A stretch of DNA of 64,000 nt from Ichthyophonus hoferi. Taxonomy: Eukaryota > Opisthokonta > Ichthyosporea > Ichthyophonida > Ichthyophonidae. The DNA is taken from NCBI GenBank assembly GCA_002751075.1, contig NAOQ01000005.1:256019-320018 (forward strand), given 5' to 3'. The translations under genes were made by a program, and so were the position numbers. This document shows, in pieces, positions 11,029 to 22,435 of the stretch (position 1 is the first letter of the stretch; the number at the start of each line of letters is the position of its first letter). The notes under the pieces were generated by a model. It had not been told where the DNA came from, made no database searches, and saw only the letters and a program-made list of their open reading frames with translations.

Positions 11029-11631
11029 ACTCAACGGCACAGTTTTCAGAATGAAACCTAGACCAAGCAAATGTTAAGCTAGTGATAAGTATGCTTGATC
11101 AACCTTTTTTTATTTTTATTTTCCAATAATTAACTCCATTGCAACTACTAATCTTCCTCATCTATGTACGTATCTACAGTTAGGGGACTGTCATTTCTAT
11201 TAAATCAACTTGCTTAAGTGAAGCCAGAAGTATATATTATGTGTAAAGCCTATCTATCCTTCTTCACCTAGTAAAGTTGATGTATACTATCATTTTGGAC
11301 TCGTGCGTATAGTTTTTTTCCATCTTCACTCAGTTAATACAAATGAATAATTATCAAGGTCTCCGTTTATTAGAGTTCGTCTAATTTCTATACTTAATGA
11401 ACTACCAATAATTGTGTTATACAAATTACATCCCTAGAAATAATTACAAGCCTCCATATAATTGGCTGTTATAAACACAAAATGCTCTATGTTCTAACTT
11501 TACGTACATTAAAAATATTATATATATTTTGTCTCCTAAATATTATAACCCCTCACAATCCCGTGCTTGGGTTGCCAAACAAGAACACGCAACTTTTAAA
11601 AAAAGGCAGCTCGTCCAGAGATTTACTCTAA
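11029..11631. other. Intergenic and 3' flank of the PA-TM-RING gene
   Basis: AT-rich; it should include the 3' UTR of the minus-strand ligase gene. Nothing else is seen. Confidence 0.5.
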
Positions 11632-13839
11632 TCAATTAAACGATCGGGCCGCTGCTTCTGGCTCAACAGGTGTTGGTACTAAACATCCCAAACCTAATGC
11701 AGCTCTATATGCCGCTATATTATGATGATTTTCAGATGGTGATGCTCCTACATGTATTTCAGGTAATGTTGGTGGTTCCATAGTAGAGAGAGGGAATGTA
11801 GGATCAATAAGACCAGCATGGGCACGAGGGTTAAGGTGTGCGAGAGGGGGTCTAGGTGAGACTACATCAGGGTACTTCATCGTAATAAAATCCATCTTGC
11901 AGTAAGGACATGAAGATGAAGACATCAGCCATTCGTCTACACAGTCCACATGGTATACATGGTTGCAAGGGAGTGACCTTAATTTATCACCTTCCTCAAA
12001 CTCGTCCAAACAAATTGCACAGCCAGAACAGAACACTGGCACTGGCGGAATATCCTCATCATCGTCGTTGGTACTAGGGTGAGAAGGGAGATCAGCAGCA
12101 CTAGGATGAACGTATGAATAGATTCCAAGTTTAGTTAACTCTTTCTTGCGTGCCTCCTTCAACTCCAAATCCTGTAGTTCTCTTGCGCGGCGAGCTAGTA
12201 CCTGTGCGTAAGATAGGGTGTGGGTTAGAATGGGAGGTAGGATGGAATATAGTAGTGTTTAATACTAACTATTGGGGTATATATATTTCAATAATACTAC
12301 TAATATTCGCACTTTTTCTTACTAAATATAAGTGATTTTTCTTGAAAGCATCCTGTTTTATGTTTTAAAGAGGCGTGCAGGGAGTTTGGATTCAGATAGC
12401 TCTCTGATTACGCTTATGTACATGTATATGTGTATGCAAACCCGGTAAGTAAGTACAAAATGTACAAAATGTACAAACATAACAATACAAATAGAAAAGT
12501 AACCAAATATTAATATGAATAAAGATACTTACGTCGCGTCGCTTCCTAAAGATAAGAACAGCAATCAGTGCAATTAAGCCGACTAAGGCAGATGTGCCCA
12601 GACCAACAGCAGCCAGCCATACAGATCTTCCTCCACTGCTCTCAGGATTAGTAGTCCCAGTCACTTTTAGGGTGATGTAGGGAAGCTTATCTTGGGCTAC
12701 ACCGGCTATTATCTCCATAATTCCACTCAAGGAAATACCAACGAGAATGAAGGCACCTGGGGTATTTGCTGGTCTGAAAGGGTTCTGCATCACGAATAAG
12801 TCATCAACTGTATTGGCTATCAATAGACCGGCGGCACCGGCTGCCATGGCATTATTCTGCTTTTCTTCATAGGAGCACTCACCGCGTAGAGCAACAATGA
12901 AAAACTGATTATCATTTGGTTCGGGTAGATGGTCCATTTGGGTATTCAAACCCCTAACTAACAAGGGGCCAAGCAAACCATGTAAAGTCTGGCTCATTGG
13001 CTGTGATTCATCAAATGGCTTGTTGAAGTCTATGGGACCACAGCCTAAAACAGGGTTGGCCTGCATAAACGATGGTTAGTTATATTATAAGTTAATGCTA
13101 AGAACAAAAAATAAACGACCAGCGATACACATATTCTAATATATATATATTTTGAAGAGAGGTGGGGTAAAAATATCAAGGTGGGTTTGCTCGCATGTAT
13201 ATAAGTAGTTTACGTGTTACAATAATCGTATACTCAATCATCTGTATGTGAACGGTTCTTTGTGCTTTACAAATGACATATATTTTTTCTTTTTTTTTTC
13301 TTCTGTATTATATCTTAGTAAATAATCATAGATATGTACGTGAAAGTAGAAAGTCATTCAACAACAAACAAAAAATTGTATCGGGGCTATGCATATATAT
13401 ATTATTTATTTAAATTTTATTTGTCTGTATGATCTTACACGAATATACTTGTTGTATATATTAATTAATATATAGACACACTCTAAACATTAAAAAACAC
13501 GTCGTATACGAGACATAAGCGATTTAAAAACATACATCTACTGAAGGAATGAGTCAATCATCACAAAGATAGCAACCCAAATAAACCACCTTGACACATC
13601 ATATCATTACTTACCACGAGTACACGTCTGGGTTCTGTTACATCCCTAACAAAACCATTCAATGGAAACAAACCCTGGAATATATCTGGCTCCACAAAGG
13701 GTACAGATGCATGAGGTGTAGAATTTTTGAAGGTGACTGTTATCTGAGAAACATAAGCTGCTTTGATTGAACTGCCAAGGCTAAGATTTCGTAAAAGCAA
13801 CACGGAAAACGTGCAAATCAATAGGTTAAATCTTGCCAT
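11632..13839 (-). CDS. PA-TM-RING E3 ubiquitin ligase (RNF13/RNF167/GRAIL type, 3 exons, 440 aa)
   Basis: These single-pass proteins sit in endosomal and lysosomal membranes, with a lumenal PA domain and a cytosolic RING that ubiquitinates membrane targets. Exons on the minus strand are 13839-13615, 13060-12533 and 12201-11632, all joined in phase 0 with GT-AG introns. Residues 1-24 form a signal peptide. The PA core includes VALRGECSYEEKQNNAMAAG and ends before about residue 215. Residues 222-246 are one membrane helix followed by FRKRRD. The RING-H2 is C312, C315, C330, H332, H335, C338, C349, C352, a complete C3H2C3 set (CAICLDEF, LPCNHVYHVDCVDEWL, CPYC). An acidic DDDED stretch precedes it and a Pro-rich tail follows. 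Which human paralogue is closest cannot be settled by eye, so no symbol is given. Confidence 0.95.
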
Positions 13840-16800
13840 GTTGGTTGTATAGTAGTTTATACTACCAACTGTTGTGCTTAGTATTGTTCAGTAAGTGTTT
13901 AGTAGGTGTAGTATATGGTATTCCTTTGAAGAAGGAAATATGTCACTACGGTTAAGTACTGTACAGTTGAAAGTGTGCAATAGAAAACCATCAAGGTTAC
14001 TATCATAAAGCATAAGATTGGGCAAATAAATAAATAAATTCACTGTACGTGAGTATAAATAAAATAACTATAAAATTAGTGAAAAAAAAAATGAAAACTT
14101 CCGGCTTTATAAATCAGTCTAGAAAATCAGAAAGCCCGAACGCAACAATACCAAACGTATAGAAATCTAGCATCTTATACTTATCAACATATAGATGGAA
14201 CTTATTTTTCTCCAGTGGTATGCTTTAAACCACTGATAATACGTCAGTGTTAGTGAGCCAATATAATTGGTGTGTTAGGTTCGGGAATTACCCAATGACC
14301 TGCATATTTATACTAAATTAGATTGTATTGAGGAATTTAATAATATCATATTTTTTGAAATTGAAAACAATATAATACTTCTTTTTCATAAATAAATAAA
14401 TAATAATATATATATTTGATTTTATTAATATATTTAAAAATCAAAATCTATAAATATTAGAACATTGCCTTATATATGGACAATAGTGAGTCTTCATCTT
14501 CTGAAAAGGCACGCATTCAACCGTTTGTTTATTTCTATATCGTAGTAATTGGAAAGCTGGGAAATACTCTCTGGTTATAATAAAAGTATAGATCATTATA
14601 TATACACGTATACGCATATATACCTTAAGCAAAATAATGTCGTCGAAAACCTTTCGACTTGCAGTGCTGGGAGATTATTTTTTGTGCCAAATCTAAAATT
14701 CACAGCAAATTACGACTCAAAAACTCGTGGGGAGTTCACAGATACCGTTAGATATTTTCTCTAAATTAAAAATTTAAAAGTTATTAATTATATATTTTTG
14801 TAAAAACTAAAGTAATATCTATATTGAAGACTTTAATAATAAATGTATTTTCTTCTTGTACCATGATCATGGTTGATGTCAATGCTTCGCTTGCAGCGTG
14901 ATATGACTGATGAAAGAGTGTTAAGAGTGAGCTGAACTTGTACTACCAAATATATTGAAAATACTATCCAAATAAGACATAGCCACAGTATGTATACTAA
15001 TTACTATAAAATTTTTTATAAAAATAACTAGGGCTTTTAAATGACATTTTAGGTTTATAGGCATATAGTAAATAAAATATATGATAAAAATTTATAGTAA
15101 GGACGACATACTATTCTTCTATTCTTAGAATGTATTTATATGTGCCTTTTGGTAATTGGAAGATAAGAACTCTCACACATTCTTTCGGTTACATGTGGAG
15201 ATAGATTCGGTGCTATAATATAAAGCAATGGTAAGCCGTATCTATATCAAATGCCTATTAAACAATGATATTATTGGTGAAATATTATTATTGGTTTATG
15301 GCCAATCTTATTGGTGCGTCATTGCCTAACCTGCAACGGATAGGTTAGTATTTAAACTGTTAATTTACTCATAATTTAAATGTTAACAATCATCTTCTAT
15401 TAGATTATACTAAAGTATTTAAAAGCATTAATTAATATTAATATTATTTTAAATTTTTTTTGTGGGGTTATTTAAATAACTATTACCATAAAACCTATTT
15501 TGCATATAGTCATCTTTCTTACTAGTTGCCACTTCGATATTTACGGAGATGAAATAAACTAGGGATTGGGAGGAAGATTTAAAACTGATTTTCAATATAG
15601 TAAAGGTATGATTGGTTGTAGCACCCAATCGCGCTTTAATTAGATATCAATTTTGGGTGAATTACGTTGTTCTATTAATATATATATATTTGTATTACCA
15701 TTGGTCTGGGTAGATTTTTGTGTTGGGTCTATAATTTCCCAATAATTATCAAATTGTAGCTTTTTTTGCTTCTTTATTCGCTCATGACATTAACCCTATG
15801 GCTAATACGAGGACTATACTATATTAGGACCAGAGGATTATTTGTGAATAATTCGTTTACGTTCTTATCAAATTATTTCACTTTTATTTTTATGGGGCGT
15901 GATGATCTAACCAGATCTGCCATAGAGTAGCTTAGTGGTTCATAGATTGTAACCAATGGTACCAATAATAGTTAGATCACGAGACATGCATTTTGAACGA
16001 TACATTGATTGATTAATTGAATAAATCCGAATTGAGGAATGGAGTACGTTATCATTTATTGGATGATATAATGGCTATGATACAATGGGTTATTTTGAGC
16101 AACTTAACTAATTGTAAAAATGGAGGCAGGCATTTCATTTTAAGTGTTTTTATGTCTATCATTGACCAATAATTATGAACTACTTACTATCTGGGATATC
16201 CATAAACTACGCAATACTTCCTGATGATCACGCTTCAATTTAGCCAATCAACGCAATTATTGGCATGTCATAATCCACCTAGATACTTAGACTCCGGTTG
16301 CAACATATATCCTGATTGGTGAATTAATTGTATTTAGATTAGTTTGATTGAGGCAGTCTGCGGTTAACACCAAGTCGCAGCTCAGCGGGTAACACTTCAT
16401 TTACAATATGAAAATTGGGCATTGAGGTATACTTATTGCTAAACATTTTTTTCTGTTGAACAGATACGTGGGACAGCCTGAGAGAAATGTAGCTAATATA
16501 CGCGACACAAATATTAACAATATTGTAGGTATTTCACTTGGCACTTGAAAACCCCAATTACAATCCTATCTCTATTATGAAGACTAGAGTCAATATCTCA
16601 AGTATAGATATAGTGTAACCTATCTACCATACGCCATAAATAACAGCACAAAAGTTGTTAAACCCTAACTTTTACGCTATATTATTGAAAATATGAGACA
16701 TGTTCGATCAAGACCACACCAGCTTGTTGATCCCTGAGGAACATGATGTTATTGCTGCCAATAGCTCATAATATCTTAGAAGATTTTTTTAAAAAAACAA

Positions 16801-16985
16801 GAATATATAATTAATTTGGGTATTTATTTATATAACTATAATCCTTTAGTATTATTTGCAATTCCTATTACATATGTAGTCCGGAAAAATTGCTAGTGTG
16901 ATCAGTCATGTTAAATAGCAATCCAAAATAACTGATCAAAACTGAACTAGCCAATGACAGATGTCCTCCGACTAATGGTAAGCCA
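13840..16985. other. Intergenic upstream of the PA-TM-RING gene
   Basis: The first few hundred bases should hold the ligase promoter. The rest is AT-rich with scattered open frames no longer than chance predicts. A family C fragment lies at 16895-16990. No gene is supported. Confidence 0.5.
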
Positions 16986-16990
16986 TCTCT
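16895..16990 (+). repeat. Interspersed repeat family C, copy 2
   Basis: The block with CATGTTAAATAGCAATCC, ACTGAACTAGCCAATGAC and GGTAAGCCATCTCTAAT parallels 9185-9335. Fold-back element 3 follows at once, and a CATGTTAAACAGCGATC stretch appears on its far side near 17423, as if the hairpin had split a repeat. Confidence 0.6.
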
Positions 16991-17386
16991 AATTCATTAT
17001 GTTAATTTACAGTTATTTAGAATCCTCGGTCTCGGTAGTACTATAGAATTGCAGAACAATTTATTATTCGCTGAAGAGAAACCCAATCATATCGGCGTAT
17101 GCGCAGATAGAAATTAAATCATATTTATAGGATTTATTTAGCAAAATCTCCTGGTTTTGACGTCATTGAACGTATTAAACTCAAACTGTTTACAACAACG
17201 TCAAAAACAGGGGATAAAACAGTGGATCTTGCCAAACAAATAAGCTGTACAAATCATATGATTGATGATTGAGTTTCAATCTGCATATACGCTTATATGA
17301 CTGGGTTTTGCTTTAGTAAATGATAATTTCTGCAATTCTGTAGTAACAGAGGATTCCAAATAACCTTAAATTAACATAATAAATTA
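16991..17386. mobile_element. Fold-back element 3 (about 400-bp imperfect palindrome)
   Basis: The left half starts AATTCATTATGTTAATTTA and the right half ends in its inverse, TTAACATAATAAATT. Between them ATAGAATTGCAGAA (about 17042) pairs with TTCTGCAATTCTGTAG (about 17330), and ATCTCCTGGTTTTGACGT pairs with ACGTCAAAAACAGGGGAT around the centre near 17188. The arms run almost to the middle, with little loop. No open frame is present. Confidence 0.8.
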
Positions 17387-18109
17387 TATTGCAATGAGTT
17401 ATACATTTGTATTTAAAGTCATGTTAAACAGCGATCTATTTGCAACCAATTAGTATAAAAAACTTTAATCGATATAATCATAAGAAAATTAGAAACAGAT
17501 CATATCACAGACAGGGCCCCTTTATATTTTATACATATAGCATACTCTATGTAACCTACTTGATAATCAGATTTTTATTTAATTAATTTAACAAAGGTTT
17601 CTTATCGTCTGTAATTAAATACTTGATGAATTGAGGCCATAACTTTTTTCACTTATGTTGTATGCCTAGCCATGTTTGACAGATTGATCCTGAACGAATA
17701 AAATCACATTGGGTGATTATTACGTAGCTTTGATAAATGACTCTGGACAGGGGATCATATTCAAATGATAATCAGTATTTCCATTTCTGTAGTAAAAATT
17801 TATGTTTATTTTAATTGGTTGATAATAATTTGCATACTAATAGATGATATCCTAGCTAATAGGATTTAATAAAAGTGAAGGTATGTATGTGAATATAGAA
17901 TAGAAAAAAAGCAAAGATTAGTAACTAAAATAATTACGGGAATTCTTATTGTTCAGCAATCTACCTGCAATAATTATTTTTTTTATACTCAATATTTAAA
18001 ATTTTATACCAGGTAAGGACCAATAACCACGCAAGATTACACTGATATACTATATAGCATGATAGCATTGAATAATAGAGTTTGTTATTTGCATTGTTCT
18101 CTATATACG

Positions 18110-18461
18110 ATTGTAAAAATGTAAATTAAACAAATGAAGCATAGCACAACTGACTTAGTCCTGAATCAAATTGTATTGAATAAAAATGCATTAAACGCTA
18201 TATTGATAGATTGACGTCGAGTACCGTAGTATTTATGCTCTCAGTTAGCCCAAGCATTTTAATAGACAAGTGTGTTGACTCGGGCATTGTAAAAATGTAG
18301 TTTAAACAAATGCAGCACAGCATGACTGAATTAATAGTGGTAAATCAAATTGCATTGAATGAAAACGTATTAAACGCTATATTGATAAAGTGACACTACC
18401 ACAGTATTTATGCTCTCTGTTACTCCAAGTATTTTAATAGGCAAGTGTGTTTACTCGGGAA
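18110..18461 (+). repeat. 176-bp tandem duplication
   Basis: Copies at 18110-18285 and 18286-18461 both start TTGTAAAAATGTA, share GAATCAAATTG-like and ATTAAACGCTATATTGATA blocks, and end near GTGTGTTTACTCGGG. They have diverged by many substitutions. Confidence 0.85.
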
Positions 18462-19412
18462 ATTATTTCCAAGACGATAACATCATTGGTGCCGACAGGA
18501 TGCCTGTCTTCAGCTCTTCGCTTAAGCATTGGCATTCATCCTCACTGACTCTATTTTTACCGGAAAAACGACTTCTGATTCGTAATTATATATAGACACC
18601 TGTTTCTAAAAAATTTTTACATTACTTGTCTTGGCTTAAATTGGGCATCTTATGGTTATAGACTGATTATCATTGATAATCAAACTATAAGTATATTTTA
18701 AACGCCAAAGTTGACAAGTGTGATTAGTCCCATCTACACAAGTCCTCGCCGTTCAGCTAGCCTATGGACCAATTTCAGGTGTTATTTATTTATTTACCTA
18801 GTTATTTTTTTGTTTAAGTTAGCTATTGATGTTTATTTATTGGTTGTAAATTTATTGGTAGACATTAGGTCTTACCCTTTAAATTTAATTGGGATAATCG
18901 ATTTAATTGGTCTGGCCAATAACATTACACTTTAAGATCTATTATGACGCTAATGTCATTAAGCGCTTACCACTAGGATGTCCAATTATTATTGAAACTA
19001 GACAAGTAGCATAGATTAATGGTATCCATTTATAATCATTAATAAGAAGTCCCTTTTCCGATAAAACTGAGGTTAAATTAACGTTTCTGCAAAGCAGAAA
19101 GGGCCGGTTTTACGTAACAAAAATTTATTTATGCCCATAAGATTATACTCGCAAATGTAATTTTAACATTTAGACATATACCCAATTGAAGTTGATAAGC
19201 ATTAATATTACCACAGTAACAGACCCAAGCATTTGCAGGAGTAAACTGTCAAGACGTCTGGAAATGGTGACACCGAGACTTTTAAACTACAACGGGAAAC
19301 GACCTAGGGTTCAGGCCTCAGATTCAGCGGATAGCCAAAATTCAGTGGACTCATCAGAAGATCAATTAATATGCGTTGACTCTATTTCACAATCATCACA
19401 CCTATTGATAAC

Positions 19413-19438
19413 CTTTTATGACACTGGTGTCATAAAAG
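19413..19438. other. 26-nt near-perfect palindrome
   Basis: CTTTTATGACAC and its exact inverse GTGTCATAAAAG are separated by TG. Confidence 0.85.
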
Positions 19439-19724
19439 CTTATGCAGTGCATGTACAATTAGTCCGACTAGTTAAATTGCACAAGGTTGTAACTGTGTCA
19501 ATTAATTTATCTGGGTAAAATTTTATGTCTACCAAAAGTGCACATCTATTAAATACATAATAAATAAATGCATAAGTAAATAAATAAATGAACGCTTTAA
19601 ATTGGTTCACAGATTACAAACGTGACATCGTGTAGAGTGCGTCAATCGCACTTGTCAATCTAAACGTGTTGCTTAACATGAATAAATAAATCGCAACATA
19701 TACAACATTACCAAAATAAGTACA

Positions 19725-19929
19725 NNNNNNNNNNNNNNNNNNNNNNNNNNNNNNNNNNNNNNNNNNNNNNNNNNNNNNNNNNNNNNNNNNNNNNNNNNNN
19801 NNNNNNNNNNNNNNNNNNNNNNNNNNNNNNNNNNNNNNNNNNNNNNNNNNNNNNNNNNNNNNNNNNNNNNNNNNNNNNNNNNNNNNNNNNNNNNNNNNNN
19901 NNNNNNNNNNNNNNNNNNNNNNNNNNNNN
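19725..19929. other. Assembly gap (205 N) flanked by duplicated sequence
   Basis: About 135 bp ending at 19724 (from AACGCTTTAAATTGGTTC to CCAAAATAAGTACA) reappears at about 19929-20062 with at most a few differences. Confidence 0.9.
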
Positions 19930-20059
19930 ACGCTTTAAATAGGTTCACAGGTTACAAACGTGACATCGTGTAGAGTGCGTCAATCGCACTTGTCAATCTA
20001 AACGTGTTGCTTAACATGAATAAATAAATCGCAACATATACAACATTACCAAAATAAGT

Positions 20060-20290
20060 ACAGCTATAATTATCTAATTAATCAATGCTGCACTCTGAAG
20101 TATTCTATACATAAAATTTTATATTTAGAAAGTATAAAAAGGTTCTGTCTGAGACATATGGGAGACTCCTCATTCTGTAGTGATACTGAATAAAGGCGAT
20201 ACAGGGTTTATCCCAAGTTCTCTGTTTGCAATAGTTGGCTGCCACCTTGGGAATAGGTGAGATAATTACAACACAGGCTGAAATCGCCAA
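20060..20290 (-). repeat. Interspersed repeat family A, copy 4
   Basis: Read on the minus strand it carries GGTGGCAGCCAACTATTGCAA, CTTTATTCAGTATCACTACA, CAGACAGAACC and TTGATTAATTAGATAATTA in the same order as 7330-7500. Confidence 0.75.
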
Positions 20291-20945
20291 TATGTACATT
20301 TAGGACGATGTTTTATAAGATACCAGGGACTCCAATGAGGGCATATGTTATTATTGAGTGAATTTGTAACCTATATGTTCAGGTAACTCCACAATAGGAT
20401 ACTAATTAATTTGTATACTAGGTGGTTAGTGTGTATTTACTTATATATATAGGCATTGATAGTTATACTAAGTTTACCACGTAAATCTTTTTCTATATAG
20501 GTAGTAATGTACGCCGAACTACCTAAATAATTCAGAGGTACACAACAAAAGCTCAACATCCCTAGATAACTAATACTTCATGCATCTAGCCATATTACAG
20601 TCATGGATGTAGATTTTCTCTATGTCTGATTGGTCAAATACATCCGCCTATTGGTTCCCTCTTGCATAAAAATCACTACATATCAAGTTTTATAGGTAGA
20701 TATGTTGGATTACGGTTATCACTATACATTAGTAAACCTTTATTGTCGAATAACTTAATATTGGTCTAAGGCATGTTAGTGCTCTGAACCAAGTTTGACC
20801 TTACACTTTCCGCCAATATACTAATATAGTCAATGGGAGAAGCTGATATTAGATACATATAAATGCCCCCTCAATATGTTTTCCATATACCTATATAAGA
20901 AATGATTGATGGAGAGAAACCAATTTCTGGAGGAGTAAAACAGGC

Positions 20946-22400
20946 TTAAGCCTTGGAGTTAAGAAACGAGTCAAATTCTGTAGAAGTAGAAGACAATAGA
21001 TAGATAGGGGTAAGATAGAGGTAAGACAGGGATAAGTGCGTGTATTCATTTGGTAATGAGTAGCTACACGATATACACTATGATGTAACCAGAAATACTT
21101 TGCTATTATAATCATGTAGTGTAGGTTTGCTATAATCCTTAAACCATTAAACTTCAAACATAGATGCATGCATGCAATTACACGCCACTACATCTACCTC
21201 ATATATATATGCAACACGTGCTTACGAACATGGCCCATTGTGTTGATACACTAAATAGGGACTCATTTATATTCTTGAAAACTCTATTACTAGACAACGT
21301 TCAATTATAATACTAATATATTCATGCCATATACTAATGTATTGTATTAATAAACGCTATATATCCTGTTGTTCATACAACTATATTAATAATTACAGCT
21401 TTCCAATAAGAAGCCAATGCTCTAATGCGATGGATTAGAGAGTATATAAGATCAAGTTTATGAATGTTAATTGCGCACATATAGTACGGTACAATATAAT
21501 CTTGTATGACATGGTATGGTATGATATGATATACCATGATACAGTATGATAGGTTTATGCATCCTTTCGTGTAAAATAGGGTAAGAATCAATTTGAATGC
21601 AAACAAATATGCACATATATGAAGAATTGAGTAAGATAAAACAAAGCTAATAGCATGATTTTTTTTTAAAAAAGGATATGTGAAAAAGAACAGGAAGACC
21701 ACATATCACGTAAAACAAATTTAAGAACAGAGGAAACAACAAAGAAGATAGAAACACATGATATGTTATACTCCGTCAGTATAAAACGGTTTCAATAACT
21801 GATTGGTGGGCATTGTACTAAATATTAATTGGTACTATATACAACTATGTAGTTACTATGTGTTTATAAATACTCTTATGTGCGTTATCTCCATCAATAA
21901 ATTGGAATCAATATAAAAAGATATATATATATATATATGTGAATAGATAATAAAGCATAATCCTTACCTTCGCTTGATACACCGGATTCATTGCGGCTAG
22001 CTGTGGGTAGATGAATGTTATTGAATGCACCATACTATATTATATTATATTGCAACACAACATTATACTATACTATACCTTCTATATATCATACTATAAT
22101 ATATACACGTACACATAGGTTTATATAAACATGGACACAATTACTTACAAAAAGTTAAGTTTACGGGAAGGGTATGAGCAGGTGGCAGTAAATTCCTTGC
22201 TACATTTGGGGGCTCACTTACTGTGTTCAGCGAACATATACATTACTATTAATACTTCCGCTTTATTATTATTTTTTATCTCCAATACAAATGTATACTA
22301 TGCAATTCATTTTTGCCGTTGATATGTTGATATGCCATGATTTCTAATTGAAATAGTCATATTTACATTCAAAGTCATAATATACAATACATAATAAGAT

Positions 22401-22435
<35 letters not shown>

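Larger units (their letters stand above)
17387..20945. other. Intergenic, repeats and a gap
   Basis: Holds a 176-bp tandem duplication, a small hairpin near 18620-18720, a 26-nt palindrome, a gap with duplicated flanks, a family A copy, and the TOM1 3' flank. The longest open frame, 19186-19518 (110 codons, plus), encodes a Ser/Asp-rich stretch with a basic NGKRPRV motif, but frames this long are expected by chance here. Confidence 0.5.

Noticed and set aside
15896-15985. Possible small inverted-repeat element with GTGATGATCTAAC and GTTAGATCAC ends
   Set aside because: The arms are short and mismatched and no target duplication is visible.
19186-19518. 110-codon plus frame with Ser/Asp-rich and NGKRPRV stretches
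   Set aside because: With this base composition one or two random frames of this length are expected in 64 kb on six frames; no family match and a strong palindrome runs through it.
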